Origin: Amblyomma americanum
Taxonomy: Eukaryota; Arthropoda; Arachnida; Ixodida; Ixodidae
Direction of reading: 5' to 3'
DNA length: 64,000 nucleotides
Assembly: GCF_052857255.1 (NCBI RefSeq)
Contig: NC_135500.1
Location: forward strand, 101,641,394 to 101,705,393
The notes below the pieces were generated by a model, which was not told the DNA's origin, did no database searches, and was given only the letters and a program-made list of their open reading frames with translations. A program made the translations under genes and the position numbers. Shown here one piece after another: positions 1-8,937 of the stretch (positions are counted from its first letter, which is position 1; every line of letters begins with the position of its first letter).

Positions 1-839
1 GCTACATTCGCTCAAACCCATTCTTTTCCTTGTAGTTATTTCCCTCCCATGACCCGGATCAGCAGTCACTACCTGCTCTAAGGATTCTTTTATGCCTTCC
101 AGCACCCTTCTTTCAATTGTGCACTGCTGTTCTCTTGTTAGACTGATGAACGTTACTTTGGTTTCCTGAATTTTAATGTTTAGACCCACCGTTGTACTCT
201 GCTTGTATAAATCATTTATCATGCTTTGCAGTTCATCTCCCGAGTAAGTCAGCAATGCAATGTAATCAGCGAATCGCAGATTCTTTAGGTATTCTTCATT
301 AACTCTTATTCCATTAACTTTTATCCCCAATACCTCCTGTAAACAGACGGTGAATAGCATTGGCAAGACCGTGTCTCCATGCCTTGCGCCCTACTTTATT
401 GGAATTTTCTTGCTGCCTTTATGGGGGACTATGGTTGCTGTGCAGTTGCTACATATAACTTCCACTATTTTGACCTAAATTCTCTTCTATACCCTGATTC
501 CGTAATACCTGTATGACTGCTGAGGTGTCCAGTGAATCGAATGCTTTTTCGTAATCAAGGAAGGCGATAAATAGGGGCTAGTTATAATCTTCGCATTTCT
601 TTATCACCTTATTTCTAGTTGGAATATGTTCTATTGTGGAATATCCTTTACGGAAGCCCGGCTGATTGAAGTCTAAGGTTGCGCGGACTATATTATTAAT
701 TACCTTAGTAAATACATTGTAGGCAACGGACAGTAACTGATCGGTCTGTATATTTGTGAAGTCTTTGGCGTCTTCTTTGTAATAACAAAGGAGACGCCAA
801 AGACGCCAACGACCATAATCTTAATTAATAAATTAAGAT
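1..839 (-). pseudogene. RTE-type LINE reverse transcriptase remnant
   Basis: Reading the minus strand gives pieces of a non-LTR reverse transcriptase in several frames. They include a palm A-like block LFIAFLDYEKAFDS (about 540-580), a preceding GFRKGYSTIEHI block (about 615-655), and downstream NLRFADYIALL and KTKVTF-like thumb segments (about 150-290). The GFRKGYST...DYEKAFDS pairing is typical of RTE-clade LINEs. The usual FADD is FADY here, and stops and frameshifts are frequent, so the copy is dead. The element runs off the left edge. Its upstream part continues at 1197-1345 beyond a later insertion (859-1177). Clade assignment is by motif recall. That it is a LINE RT is clear. Confidence 0.75.
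761..804. repeat. 20-bp fold-back hairpin inside the RTE remnant
   Basis: Bases 761-780 and 785-804 are reverse complements with one mismatch, separated by a 4-base loop. The left arm is ordinary RTE coding sequence (KEDAKD). The right arm is an extra inverted copy. It looks like a local template-switch product, not a regulatory hairpin. Confidence 0.75.
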
Positions 840-840
840 T
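817..840. repeat. Perfect 10-bp AT-rich inverted repeat
   Basis: aatcttaatt (817-826) and aattaagatt (831-840) are perfect reverse complements around aata. One arm lies in the RTE codons for SIILIY. The other arm is an inverted duplicate, next to the hairpin at 761-804. Confidence 0.75.
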
Positions 841-858
841 ATGCTTGCCTTCTTCCAA

Positions 859-1177
859 GCTGCTGCAGCTGCTGTTGCAGATAGGAAGATAAGGAAGTGC
901 ACTGGTTTGCCTACTGGCTGAAGCCTAGCCACGCTCGCTGCCGGGCGCTGGAAGTAGGAGACTTGAAGGATAGGAGAGGAAAGATATAATGAACAGGCGC
1001 GCGCTAATATGTCTCGTGACGATCCCAGAGGCAGTGCAATACCGGGCCGACCCGTGTCAGAGTCTTCAAGGTAAGCACTCCGCCATATTTCCAAAATAAG
1101 TTTAATATCTTGGGTCCAAGGGTTCACAGCAGATATTAAATCAAGTATCAGATAATATGGTGGTGGACACCATCTTC
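859..1177 (-). mobile_element. 3' fragment of L1/Tx1-like LINE, with target duplication
   Basis: This segment is alignable over about 250 bp with 17115-17410, the 3' end of the L1/Tx1-like LINE further right. Shared words include gcaataccgggcc, gcgcgctaa/gcgctaa and tccgccayatttccaaaa. In minus translation both contain a GRPGIALP/GWPGIALP block. It is flanked by an imperfect 19-bp direct repeat, 840-858 and 1178-1196 (16/19 matches), both encoding the RTE residues WK.AS. That marks a true insertion into the RTE LINE. Both copies end near a CAG-rich 3' end. Confidence 0.65.
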
Positions 1178-1196
1178 TATGCTTGCTAGCTTCCAA

Positions 1197-1345
1197 ACTT
1201 CTGGTACGGTGGAATCATAAGGCATTGTGTACACAGGGTGGCTAGCTTTATAGCACAATTTTGCTTTCCGTCTTTGAACAGATCTGCTGTTACCTGATTC
1301 AAACCAGCTGCTTTGCCCTTTACATTGCTCCAATGCCTTTATTTA
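1197..1345 (-). pseudogene. Upstream continuation of the RTE-type LINE
   Basis: Minus translation gives GKAAGLNQVTADLFKDG then KLATLCTQCLM. This is the LINE block RGKAPGPDxVTxxxLK, found a little N-terminal of the conserved fingers. Across the 859-1177 insertion the frame resumes as WKKASIILIY near 858-829, which supports one original RTE copy. Frameshifts are present. Confidence 0.65.
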
Positions 1346-1764
1346 CGTCCTCTTTTGTTACTGGCGGGATGAGAGAGAGAATCCCTTTAATGAAAAATCG
1401 GCAAGTTTAGCCCACATTTAAAAGTCGCTGGCATGGTAATCTGCATTGGGAGAGGAATTTGGGAGGTAAAGACAGAAGGAGAGGAGTGCAAGAAAGGTTA
1501 AATTATAGATAAAAGGGGGAGAACATAAAATGCGGCCATTAAAAGCCTACTAGGGGCTTCGGCGAGAAATGATGGAACATATGAAATGATTAGGGGCAAA
1601 TTCTGATAAATGTACTAACAAAGTTCTGTGAGAAAAATGCTTGATAGCAAAAGCTGGATGAAATTAGAGCTTCTCGCGACATCCAATTTCCTTTTAATAC
1701 GTAAACAAAAAGTTCATTGCATGTCTGTGTTGCCTAAGGCAGCCTAAAGGGGGACACGAAAGAA
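1346..1764. other. Unassigned AT-rich interval
   Basis: No motif, long ORF or repeat was recognised. A short palindrome tgcctaaggca (about 1733-1743) lies just outside the foldback element's left arm. Confidence 0.4.
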
Positions 1765-2145
1765 CAGCACACGAGAAAACAGATCGCGTCAATACAGCAC
1801 ACAAAAAACAGCGCAGCGACGAAACAGGACAGGAAAAAACGGCACAGTGACAATACAGCACAGGGAAAAAAACAGCATGGTAACAAAACAGCATAGAGAA
1901 AAACAGCACGCGTCCGAACAGCACACCGGACAAAACGGCACAGCGACAAAACAGGACAACGACAGAAGAGCGCAGGGAAAAACAGCACGACGACAAGACA
2001 GCATAGCGGAGAGCGATGCAGCGCTGCTGGAGGGGTCAACTACACAGCCATAACCGCAAACGGTAAGTGACAAGAACTGCGGCAGCTACATTTTGAGTTA
2101 GCGAGTGCTTGTTTCGCGGGTTCATTAAGAAACAGGTCTCGCTCA
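1765..2145 (+). repeat. Left inverted arm, degenerate ~20-bp tandem units
   Basis: Repeated acagcac / gcgacaaaac / agggaaaa words recur about every 20 bases up to about 2000. The inner part (tggaggggtcaactacacagcc and onward) is single-copy but still mirrored in the right arm. The cysteine-rich antisense ORFs here are by-products of the repeat. Confidence 0.7.
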
Positions 2146-2889
2146 TTCATCCAGGAACAGCGTTGCTTGAACGGTGCCGATGGCAGAACTAGTGGTTATG
2201 TATAGTACTTGCTTGTTTTAAATTCTCTGCTTTCATTCTACAACTTTGCTACAGTTTTCTCCCAGCTGCGTTTCTTAGATTAGGTTAGGTGTTTCTTGTT
2301 GTTACGGAGCGAAAGTGTCAAATTTGTCGAAAATAGATGTTTGAAGAAAGTGCTTCTAAGCGAAGAACGTAGCTTTGATGAAATGTCGCGAAAGTTGGTG
2401 TTTTGATATAATTCTCTTTGAAGTGTAAAAAACAGCTTCAATATAAAATTGTATTCAAGAAATGCAGGCTGGTGCATGAATATTCACGTCAGTTAGGTAG
2501 CCCGTTTCGCAAAGTTCAATAACTGCCGGTGAGCCTCAGACAACCACTGTGCAGCGTCATGGTTAAACACCAAACAACCTGGAAATCTCGGATCGGGCAA
2601 TTCCGCTAACGCTAAAAGTAAGCATCACATACTGGATAAATTCAGTGCATGAAGCCCCTGTCGCTCGCTCCAAACAATATTGCTGAGCAGAGCATTCAAT
2701 TGCCGACAGTGGCAGTTTTGATGAATAAGGACATTTTTACATCCAGAGCCCTAGATCGGGCGTATTTGTCCGAATTCCGCATCATGATTGTCAACCCGCT
2801 GAATCGATTCTTCCAGAACAACTTCTTCAGCGTTATTCATTCTATTACTCGTCAGAAAATGGCATAATCGAGATCAAGAATATTACCTT
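2146..2889. other. Interior of the foldback element
   Basis: AT-rich and unique within the window. It contains a 72-codon plus ORF (2649-2867, MKPLSLAPNNIAEQ...) and a 65-codon minus ORF (2280-2477). Neither resembles a family I know, and both could be chance ORFs. Confidence 0.4.
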
Positions 2890-3257
2890 ATTCTGTTCCT
2901 TACTTATTTCGTGAAACGAGCACTCGCTGACTTCGAGGGTTGCTGCCGTATGTGTCGTTATTTACCGTTAGTTTATGGCTATGAATGTTCACCCCTCCAG
3001 TAGCGCTGCACCTCACTCCGATGTGCCCTTTTGCAGTCCTGTTTTTTCGTTGCGCTCTTCTTTCGCCCTGATGTTCTTCGCTGTGCTTTTTTGTCCAGCG
3101 CGCTGCTTTGACGCTTGCTGTTTTTTCCTTGTGTTGTTATGTCGCCATGCTGCTTATCGCTTTGCAGTTAGTCGCTGTGCCGTTTTTTCCCTGGGCTGTT
3201 TTGTTGCTGCGCTGTATTTGTGCGCTGTTCTGACGCATTCTGTTTTGTCGTGTGCTG
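2890..3257 (-). repeat. Right inverted arm of foldback element
   Basis: Reverse complement of 1765-2145 with scattered differences. Just outside it, cgtcagcaacggctgacg (about 3272-3290) is itself a short palindrome, but nothing equivalent flanks the left arm. Confidence 0.7.
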
Positions 3258-3606
3258 TCCTTTTATGGCGCCGTCAGCAACGGCTGACGTATATGCCGAT
3301 CAGCACACCGACAGCCGAGTCGCCGATGCAGTGCCTCGCCAATGCCGGGCGTCGCCGCTGATAGTACGTCACGTTACTGTGCTGTGATGTCACTACAATT
3401 CACTGATATGGTTGCACAGCTCTAAGTCACCAATTATTAACTTTAGCGATGGGTCTCTATCGTATGAAAAATATTTAGAGACTTTTGGAGCTGAATTGAA
3501 ATATATTTTAGGCGTTTGTTTCATCCAATACTTCACCGTGGGTGATCTTGCGCACAGAGGAAGCCCATAACAAAATTATTGTAGCCTCAAAATTTGGTGT
3601 CTGAAC
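3258..3606. other. Unassigned interval
   Basis: AT-rich sequence between the foldback element and LINE A. I see no coding signal or repeat in it. Confidence 0.4.
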
Positions 3607-4253
3607 CATTTTAACAGACCGCTTGGCCTATATAGGCATACAAGAGACTGAGTACGGCCCTTTCGAGATGGGAACGTGGGGCACACCACAAGGCGCTGTG
3701 TTGTCCGCGCTTTTCTTTTATATTGTCATTGTGCCTCCCGGCACAGCTGGCGGGTGTCAGCGATGTTCTGCATGCACTGTATGCTGATGACATCACCATA
3801 TGGGCTACTACGGGAAACATAGGAGAGATGGAGGAATGCCTGCAAGCAACGGCGAGCATAGTAGACCACTATGCTGCGTACTGCGGCCTCTTGTGCTCCC
3901 CGTCCAAGCCTGAATTTGTGCATATTCGACAATCTCCGAAATGCGAAATCTCCACTCGGCCTTCTCTCGCCAGCGGCCCCATCCTTGAAGCGCAGGAGCT
4001 CCGAATACTCGGTCTCTTCATTAATCAGCATCGCAAGGTAGACACGATCCTTGCCAAACTCCGCAAAGTCGGCGGCCAGGTGGGCCGAATGCATTGCCGC
4101 GTTTCCAACAAGCGAGGATTGTTGCGAAGTAAGGATGCGGTGTGGCGCGCCCATGCCTTTGTAACTAGCCGAGTACTGTACTCAACTCCTTACCTCCGAT
4201 TACGGAAACATGACGAAGATTGCTTGAAGGTTGTACTCCGCAAAATTTTCTAG
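3607..4253 (+). pseudogene. Reverse transcriptase palm/thumb of LINE A
   Basis: Frame one starts ILTDRLAYIGIQ and includes the motif B block WGTPQGAVLSALLF (about 3676-3717). A frameshift near 3730 moves the reading to the frame with ALYADDITIWA (about 3775-3807), so the catalytic YADD is kept. Thumb residues follow (LRILGLFIN, VGGQVGRMHCRVSNKRG, RVLYSTPYL, VVLRKIF) to a stop at 4253. In relatives the ORF continues without this stop into the linker, so this is a disabled copy. Confidence 0.8.
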
Positions 4254-4301
4254 AGAGCCGTCGAACTCCCGATCTCCGATTCGAACGCAGGACTACTCGT
4301 T

Positions 4302-4659
4302 TTGGGGGTACTGAACACCTATCGGGAACTTCGCGAGGCACATCTCGTTAAAAATTACACGGGTCTCGCCCAGATCGTGTCCTGTCACCACCGCTTAGAT
4401 CGGTTACAAATCAAACATGACCGCCATATGATGGAACGGGTTCGAGGGCACGAGCTGTGGAGGCGCGCTCTTTACGTGCTACCCCTTCCGACTAAGATGA
4501 ACAAGGAGGAGCATAGTGGCGGGCACCACATGAGGCAGGATGCTCTGCACCGCCACTATGGCTCAAAGAAGCACATCTTCTACGTCGACATTGCAGGCCC
4601 CTACCACTCCAGGGGGGAATGGTACACGGCTGCAGTCATACACGACGGTAAACAGGTGG
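4302..4659 (+). pseudogene. RT-RNase H linker of LINE A
   Basis: The linker reads GVLNTYRELREAHLVKNYTGLAQI, then HELWRRALYVLPLPTKMNKEEH, then YVDIAGPYH...WYTAAVIHDGK. The parallel copy at 43419-43904 has ELWRRALHVRPLPANMSHEDH and YVDASGLYH...WYTAAVVHN. The YVD aspartate is the first acidic residue of the RNase H fold. The ORF is cut by the SINE at 4660 and resumes after it. Confidence 0.8.
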
Positions 4660-4899
4660 GGCCGCCGCGGTGGCTGAGTGGTTATGGCGCTCGGCTGCTG
4701 GCCCGAAAGACGCGGGTTCGATCCCGGCCGCGGTGGTCGAATTTCGGTGGAGGCGAAATTCTGGAGGCCCGGGTACTGTGCGATGTCAGTGCACGTTAAA
4801 GAACCCCAGGTGGTCGCAATTTCCGGAATCCTTCACTATAGCGTCCCTCATAGCCTGAGTCGCTTTGGGACGTTAAACCCCCCTAAGCACCTCCATATA
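4660..4899 (+). mobile_element. Ruka-like tRNA-derived SINE with target duplication
   Basis: A complete SINE. The tRNA-like head has an A-box-like ggtggctgagtggttatgg and a B box ggttcgatccc. A middle section follows (tgtgcgatgtcagtgcacg, aaccccaggtggtcg) and then a tail with ctgagtcgctttgggacgtt. It is flanked by aaacaggtgg (4650-4659) and aaacaggcgg (4900-4909), a 10-bp target duplication with one difference, lying inside RNase H codons. From memory the sequence resembles the Ruka SINE reported from ixodid ticks. It is not a functional tRNA gene. Confidence 0.85.
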
Positions 4900-5690
4900 A
4901 AACAGGCGGACGGCCCGCCTAGATCAACTCATCTGGAGGAGGTAGCGATCTCCCTCGCAGCTTTCCATTCCAACTCTAAATTCATCCTCACAGACTCTCG
5001 CAGAGCCTGTCGTAACTATGAGTTTGGTTGGATCACTCCACTTTCTCACCAAAGTTTTCGCCACAGTACTCGCGACTCCGATCCAACTAACTGCTCAGTC
5101 ATATGGTGCCCGGTCACGAAGGCATGCAGGTAACGAAGCCGCCAATGAGGCAGCCCGCGCACGCACTTACCGGGCACCAGGCGCTCCCTGGGAGGACCTT
5201 GACCTAGATCACAGCCGTATTCTTTCTTTCAAGGGTATTGCTGAGCACTATCGTGCCGAACACCGGCGCTACCCGGTTGCTATGAGGGGCTGGGAAATCT
5301 GGCGAACGAACTCTGGTTAGGCTCTCTACAAACGCCCTGCTGTGCCCGGCGGTTATCAAAGACAGTGACTCATAATTTGACGGCCACTGCTCATTCTGTG
5401 AGGAGGTGGCCGACAACTTTCACATGGTTTGGGCATGCAGGCAAAAATCCTTCTCTCATCCCCATAATCCCTTTTACTACCCGAGAGGACATGGATGCGG
5501 CTCGGCTCGACTGCCAACAACATTCGGCCCGATAAGTCCTGGTACGGCGGACCTGCGCAGTTGTCAAGACCTTCGGGGTCCCGGAATGAGATACTCCGCC
5601 TTGTATTGTAAGCGGGGAGACCCATTAGGGGCCTCTCCCAGAGCTACTCACTGTGTATATAGCTAAATAATTGTTTTCATGACCACCACC
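4900..5690 (+). pseudogene. RNase H, C-terminal finger and 3' end of LINE A
   Basis: The RNase H signature is spread over frames: HLEEVAISLAAFHSN (glutamate motif), FILTDSRRACRNYE (aspartate motif), and GNEAANEAARARTY (C-terminal motif, usually GNEAADAAAR). The expected WxPGH block is damaged (VIWCPVTKA). A C-terminal finger follows (CPAVIKDSDS...CSFCEEVADNFHMVWAC, about 5338-5440), then an AT-rich 3' end. Multiple frameshifts are present. Confidence 0.75.
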
Positions 5691-5699
5691 AACCACTAT

Positions 5700-6245
5700 G
5701 CCAGCTTTTCAAACTCTCAACGGGGCCGCAAGTTTGTCCTTGAATGTTTGTCCTTGAAGACTCCAGCCCCGAGCAGTTGAGCATGGCTGCCTCCGATGCC
5801 TCTCGGGAAGGGTTGGGGGAAGGGAAGGACCCTTCTGACAGACCAAAACAATGAGGAAGTTATCGGACACTCTCCGACAGTGAGGGTAGCGCCCATTATT
5901 TTTGGGGTCAAAACGTTCTGCTATTGCCGGACACAACAAAATGTTGGTCAGCAGGCGCCTGAGATATCGCTCATCGGCTTTAGTCAGGCCCATAGCAGGG
6001 ACTGGGAAGAGCCGATGCCGTTCGCATTACAATTCCAGAATTACCCTGAACCGCAGAATCGATTGCCTAATAGTTGTGCCGGAGGAGCCTGAATTAGGTG
6101 CGCGGTGGGAACACGCTCTGGCGGCAGCGTCCCCCGCCTCCTTACCTATAATGCCCTGGTGGCCCGGAGTCCAAATTATGCGTTTAGGTGAAGTATCCGA
6201 TTCCCTTATTGCAGGGTAGAGCTGCTGTGGGTGCCGGCTCACTCT
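5700..6245 (-). pseudogene. I-group LINE C-terminal fragment, opposite strand to LINE A
   Basis: Minus translation gives RIIWTPGHQGIIGKEAGDAAARACSHRAP (RNase H end, about 6190-6100), then LTKADERYLRRLLTNILLCPAIAERFDP and GRYPHCRRVSDNFLIV (C-terminal finger, about 5990-5840). It lies 3' end to 3' end with LINE A, and its own 3' UTR is missing. The family is close to LINE A, but this is a separate truncated copy. Confidence 0.75.
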
Positions 6246-6299
6246 CGGAATCCTGGAAACGATGCTGACGATAAATTCGCCCTAGGGATGATTTGCCGG

Positions 6300-6840
6300 T
6301 CTCAGGACAGTCTTTTTTAATGGCTTTTGGGGAAAGGAAATGGCGCAGTATCTGTCTCATTTATCTTTGGACACATGAAACGCGCCGTAAGGTAAGGGAT
6401 AAAGGCGGGAGTGAAAGAAGAAAGCAACTGAGAGGTGCCGTTGTGGAGGGCCCGGAATAATTTCGACCACCTGCGGATCTTTAACATTCACTGACATTAC
6501 ACAGCCCACGGGCGCCTTGGCGTTTTGCCTCCATAAAAACACAGCCGCCGCGGTCTCAGGACAGTCTAATAATAATTGATTTTGGGGGAAAGGAAACTGC
6601 GCAGTATCTGTTTCATATATCGTTGGACACCTGAACCGCGCCGTAAGGGAAGGGATAAAGGAGGGAGTTAAAGAAGAAAGAGAGAGGTGCCGTAGTGGAG
6701 GGCTCCGGAATAATTTCGACCACCTGGGGATCTTTAACGTGCACTGACATCGCACAGCACACGGGCGCCTTAACATTTTTCCTCCATAAAAATGCAGGCG
6801 CCACGGTCGGATTCGTACCCGGGAACTCTCAGGACAGTCT
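6300..6840 (-). mobile_element. Tandem pair of tRNA-derived SINEs (family 2), minus
   Basis: Two head-to-tail minus copies of a SINE whose consensus runs: tRNA head, ccgcggcggctg, ttttatggagg, acgttaaagatccccaggtgg, pyrimidine-rich tract, gcgccatttcctttccc. Copy 1 spans about 6314-6553 and copy 2 about 6568-6826. The 14-mer tctcaggacagtct occurs at 6300-6313, 6554-6567 and 6827-6840, bracketing both. Copy 1 lacks the B-box region. Copy 2 keeps it in altered form. The left copy differs from the right at many sites. Confidence 0.8.
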
Positions 6841-7870
6841 AGATGAATGAATGAAAAACTTTATTGGTTCCTTTAGGAAGTAGCAGCGGTAGAGGACGAA
6901 GTCTTCGTCTTGAAGCTTGGGTCCTCCTTGGCCGTGGGTGGGCCCCTAGTCCAGGGCTCCATTGAGTCGGGCCACCTCGCTTGCGTGCGCTATGAGGGCC
7001 ATTTGGACCCCTAGCTCGCAGCTGGTGAGCCGGCTCTCCCATTGCTCCGCACTTGGTGTTTTGTGTTTGTGGAATGCTTGATTTCGTCCGCACTCCCATG
7101 TGACATAATATAGTGTTGGTTTTGCTCCGCACCACGGACAGTTGGCGCTATACTGTGTGGGGAACATCTTTTTTAATATGTATAAGTTTGGGAAGGAGCC
7201 TGTTTGCAGTCTTCGCCATCCTGTGGCTTCCTCCTTGGATAATGCTTTATGTTGTGGGGGTATTTGAATCTTAGCCCCTTATATAGGTTTAATAATTCCG
7301 AATAGCTGTCCCCGCAATTAATCTGGGGCCCCTCTGGGGTTAATGACGTTCCTGCTCGGCTGGTCAATCCTCGAGCTAGGTTGTTTGCCCCTTCATTGCC
7401 CCTGATCCCTGCTTGACTCGGTATCCAGATTATATTGTGTATTGGTCGTCCCTAAGGGAGCAGAGCTTTACTGAGGATCTTGAGTGCCGTGCTGCTAATT
7501 CTGCCTCTAGTATAGTTCCGGCACGCCTCTTGTGAATCCGTTAAGATGTTAAGGAATCTCCCTGTCCTATATCCTTCATTCGCTGCCAGGGCGACAGCAA
7601 TCTCCTCTGCCTCCGTTATGTTAGATACTTTGGCTGTGAGGCTTGTGATGTGTTCTCCGTGGTAATTTACAACTACTGTTACCGCGCTATTTTTGTGTGT
7701 TTGGGGGTATAGGGAGGCATCAGTGTAGACTGTGTTGTCCCGATGCCCCATGTTCCTCTCATAAAATTCTGCCCTAACCTGTCTCCTGTTAGCATGGAGG
7801 TTTGGATCCATGTTTCGGGGGATAGGTTGTATGCATAGCTTCTTTCTTAGCGGGTCTGGTATTGCGGCCC
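6841..7870 (-). mobile_element. I-group LINE (subfamily 2) 3' half, minus
   Basis: Minus translation from about 7870 downward: RKKLCIQPIPRNMDPNLH, TVYTDASLY (RNase H Asp), ITEAEEIAVALAANEG (Glu), LNILTDSQEACRNYTRGRIS (Asp), then, in other frames, KRLTS..., FPTQYSANCPWCGAKPTLYYVTWEC (C-terminal finger, 7167-7090) and a 3' end with aataaagtttttcattcattcat (6843-6866 on the minus strand). The finger spacing and the IPRNMDP motif separate this subfamily from LINEs A, D and E. Frameshifts break it near 7370-7450. The 5' end is truncated near 7870. Confidence 0.8.
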
Positions 7871-7939
7871 CAGGATTCCCGAAGGAGCGGGCGCAGACCT
7901 TTGCAGAGCTCACGCAAATATCCAGTTTGGACCCTCGGA

Positions 7940-8337
7940 CTTGCCCTCGTTCCAACCCCTCTCTTACGCACTCCCAACAGATCCTCTTCAGACGCCTCCA
8001 GACCAGCTCTCCGTCATCCCCTCAGCTGTTATCCGGTTTATGTGGCACGTCCCCTGCATGCTCCCTATGCGGAGACTCTCACGCCACACTCTCCCACATC
8101 TTTTCGGCAGCCTTGCTGACCCGACACCACGCCATCTCGAGCTGGGAGGACTGGGAGGTCCTGCAAACGTCTGCAGACCCGACATCGCAGCGTGCTGCGG
8201 TCCCTCGGGGTACTGACGTCATGTCCCGACATGACCAACGTGATGCAGTGCGGGACCACGCAGTGGCCCAGGGTCTAAAACTCCATGGCTGCAAAAAAGT
8301 TTTCTGTCCGTCTGTCTGTCTGTGTGTCTTCCAGGTT
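7940..8337 (+). pseudogene. LINE C-terminal finger fragment, plus strand
   Basis: The plus ORF contains QQILFRRLQTSS, CGTSPACSLCGDSHATLSHIF and SSWEDWEVLQTSADPTSQRAAV. CxxC-x-H fingers followed by SWExWExLLxSxDPxxQ mark the C-terminus of several tick LINEs. The same tail motif recurs at 35820-35870 and 40620-40680. Only the 3' part is present, joined head-on to the minus LINE that ends near 7870. Confidence 0.65.
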
Positions 8338-8404
8338 TAGAATTCGGTAGGCTAAAGGCAAAATCTCGCAGAGTGATTTGTCCAACTGGCAACGCGAATG
8401 GCTT

Positions 8405-8612
8405 AGGCGCCCAGGTGCTGTGTGATGTCAGTGCACGTTAAAGATCCCCAGGTGGTCGAATGTTTTACGGAGCCCTCCACTACATGACCACTTTCTTCCT
8501 TTCTTCTTTCATTCTCTTCTTTATCTCTTCCCTTACAGCGCGGTTCAGGTGTACGCGGAGATGTGAGAGAGATACTGCGCTATTTCCTTTCCCCAAAAGC
8601 CAATTTACAGTT
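8405..8612 (+). mobile_element. SINE family 2, head-less copy
   Basis: The middle domain (gatgtcagtgcacgttaaag, ccccaggtggtcga), the pyrimidine tract and the end (gatactgcgctatttccttt) are present. The tRNA head is absent. A short piece of another copy (about 8629-8660) separates it from the next SINE. Confidence 0.75.
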
Positions 8613-8654
8613 GCTAGCCTTCCTCACGCCGCGGTTGAGGTGTCCACCGAGAAT

Positions 8655-8937
8655 TGAGACAATCCGGAGTTCCCGGGTTCGAACCCGACCGCGGCGGCTG
8701 CGTTTTTATGGAGGAAAAACGCTAAGGCGCCCGTGTGCTGTGCGATATCAGCGCACGTTAAAGATCCCCAGGTGGTCAAAATTATTCCGGAGCCCTCCAC
8801 TACGGCACCTCTTCCTTTCTTCTTTCACTCCCTCCTTTCCCCTTCCCTTATGGCGCGGTTCAGGTGTCCAACGATATATATGAGACAGATACTGCGCCAT
8901 TTCCTTTCCCCAAAAAAACTAATTATTATTATTATTT
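8655..8937 (+). mobile_element. SINE family 2, near-complete copy
   Basis: Includes the B box gggttcgaacccg, ccgcggcggctgcg, the middle domain, the ctttc-rich tract and the aattattattattatttt tail. The A-box half of the tRNA head is missing or degraded. Confidence 0.8.

Larger units (their letters stand above)
1765..3257. mobile_element. Foldback-type element with long repetitive inverted arms
   Basis: The arms 1765-2145 and 2890-3257 read as reverse complements over nearly their whole length, with mismatches and small indels. The outermost match is cagcacacgagaaaacag (1765-1782) against ctgttttgtcgtgtgctg (3240-3257). Each arm is built from degenerate units of about 20 bp around an ACAGCACAGNGA core. 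About 745 bp of non-repetitive sequence lies between them. This is the layout of Foldback (FB)-like DNA elements or long-TIR MITEs. No transposase was recognised inside, so it would be non-autonomous. No convincing target duplication was found. Confidence 0.7.
3607..5690 (+). mobile_element. I-group LINE copy A, 5'-truncated, with SINE insertion
   Basis: The 3' part of an RNase H-bearing LINE runs from RT palm to 3' tail: RT motifs (3607-4253), thumb and linker (4302-4659), a SINE (4660-4899), RNase H (4900-5250) and a C-terminal Cys/His finger (about 5320-5450). It ends in ataattgttttca followed by acc repeats (about 5667-5695). It is the same family as the copies at 28995-34640 and 42606-48420, which end in (ACC)n. 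It is broken by several frameshifts and stops, and starts abruptly in the RT, as expected for a 5'-truncated LINE. Confidence 0.85.

Noticed and set aside
1765..2010. CRISPR-like array of ~20-bp repeats
   Set aside because: The units are contiguous and degenerate, with no distinct spacers, and the surrounding DNA is eukaryotic transposon sequence.
1694..2073. Three overlapping Cys/Phe-rich minus ORFs that look like a secreted cysteine-rich protein
   Set aside because: They come from the degenerate repeat of the foldback arm. The mirrored arm at 2975-3361 gives the same kind of peptide on the other strand.
3723..4253. Stand-alone host RT gene
   Set aside because: It is one segment of a truncated LINE, continuous in homology with the upstream and downstream fragments in other frames.
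4660..4740. tRNA gene (A and B boxes, tRNA-like head)
   Set aside because: It continues directly into a SINE body with a target duplication, and the same head recurs at 51416. The family 2 head at 56760-56822 is rejected for the same reason.
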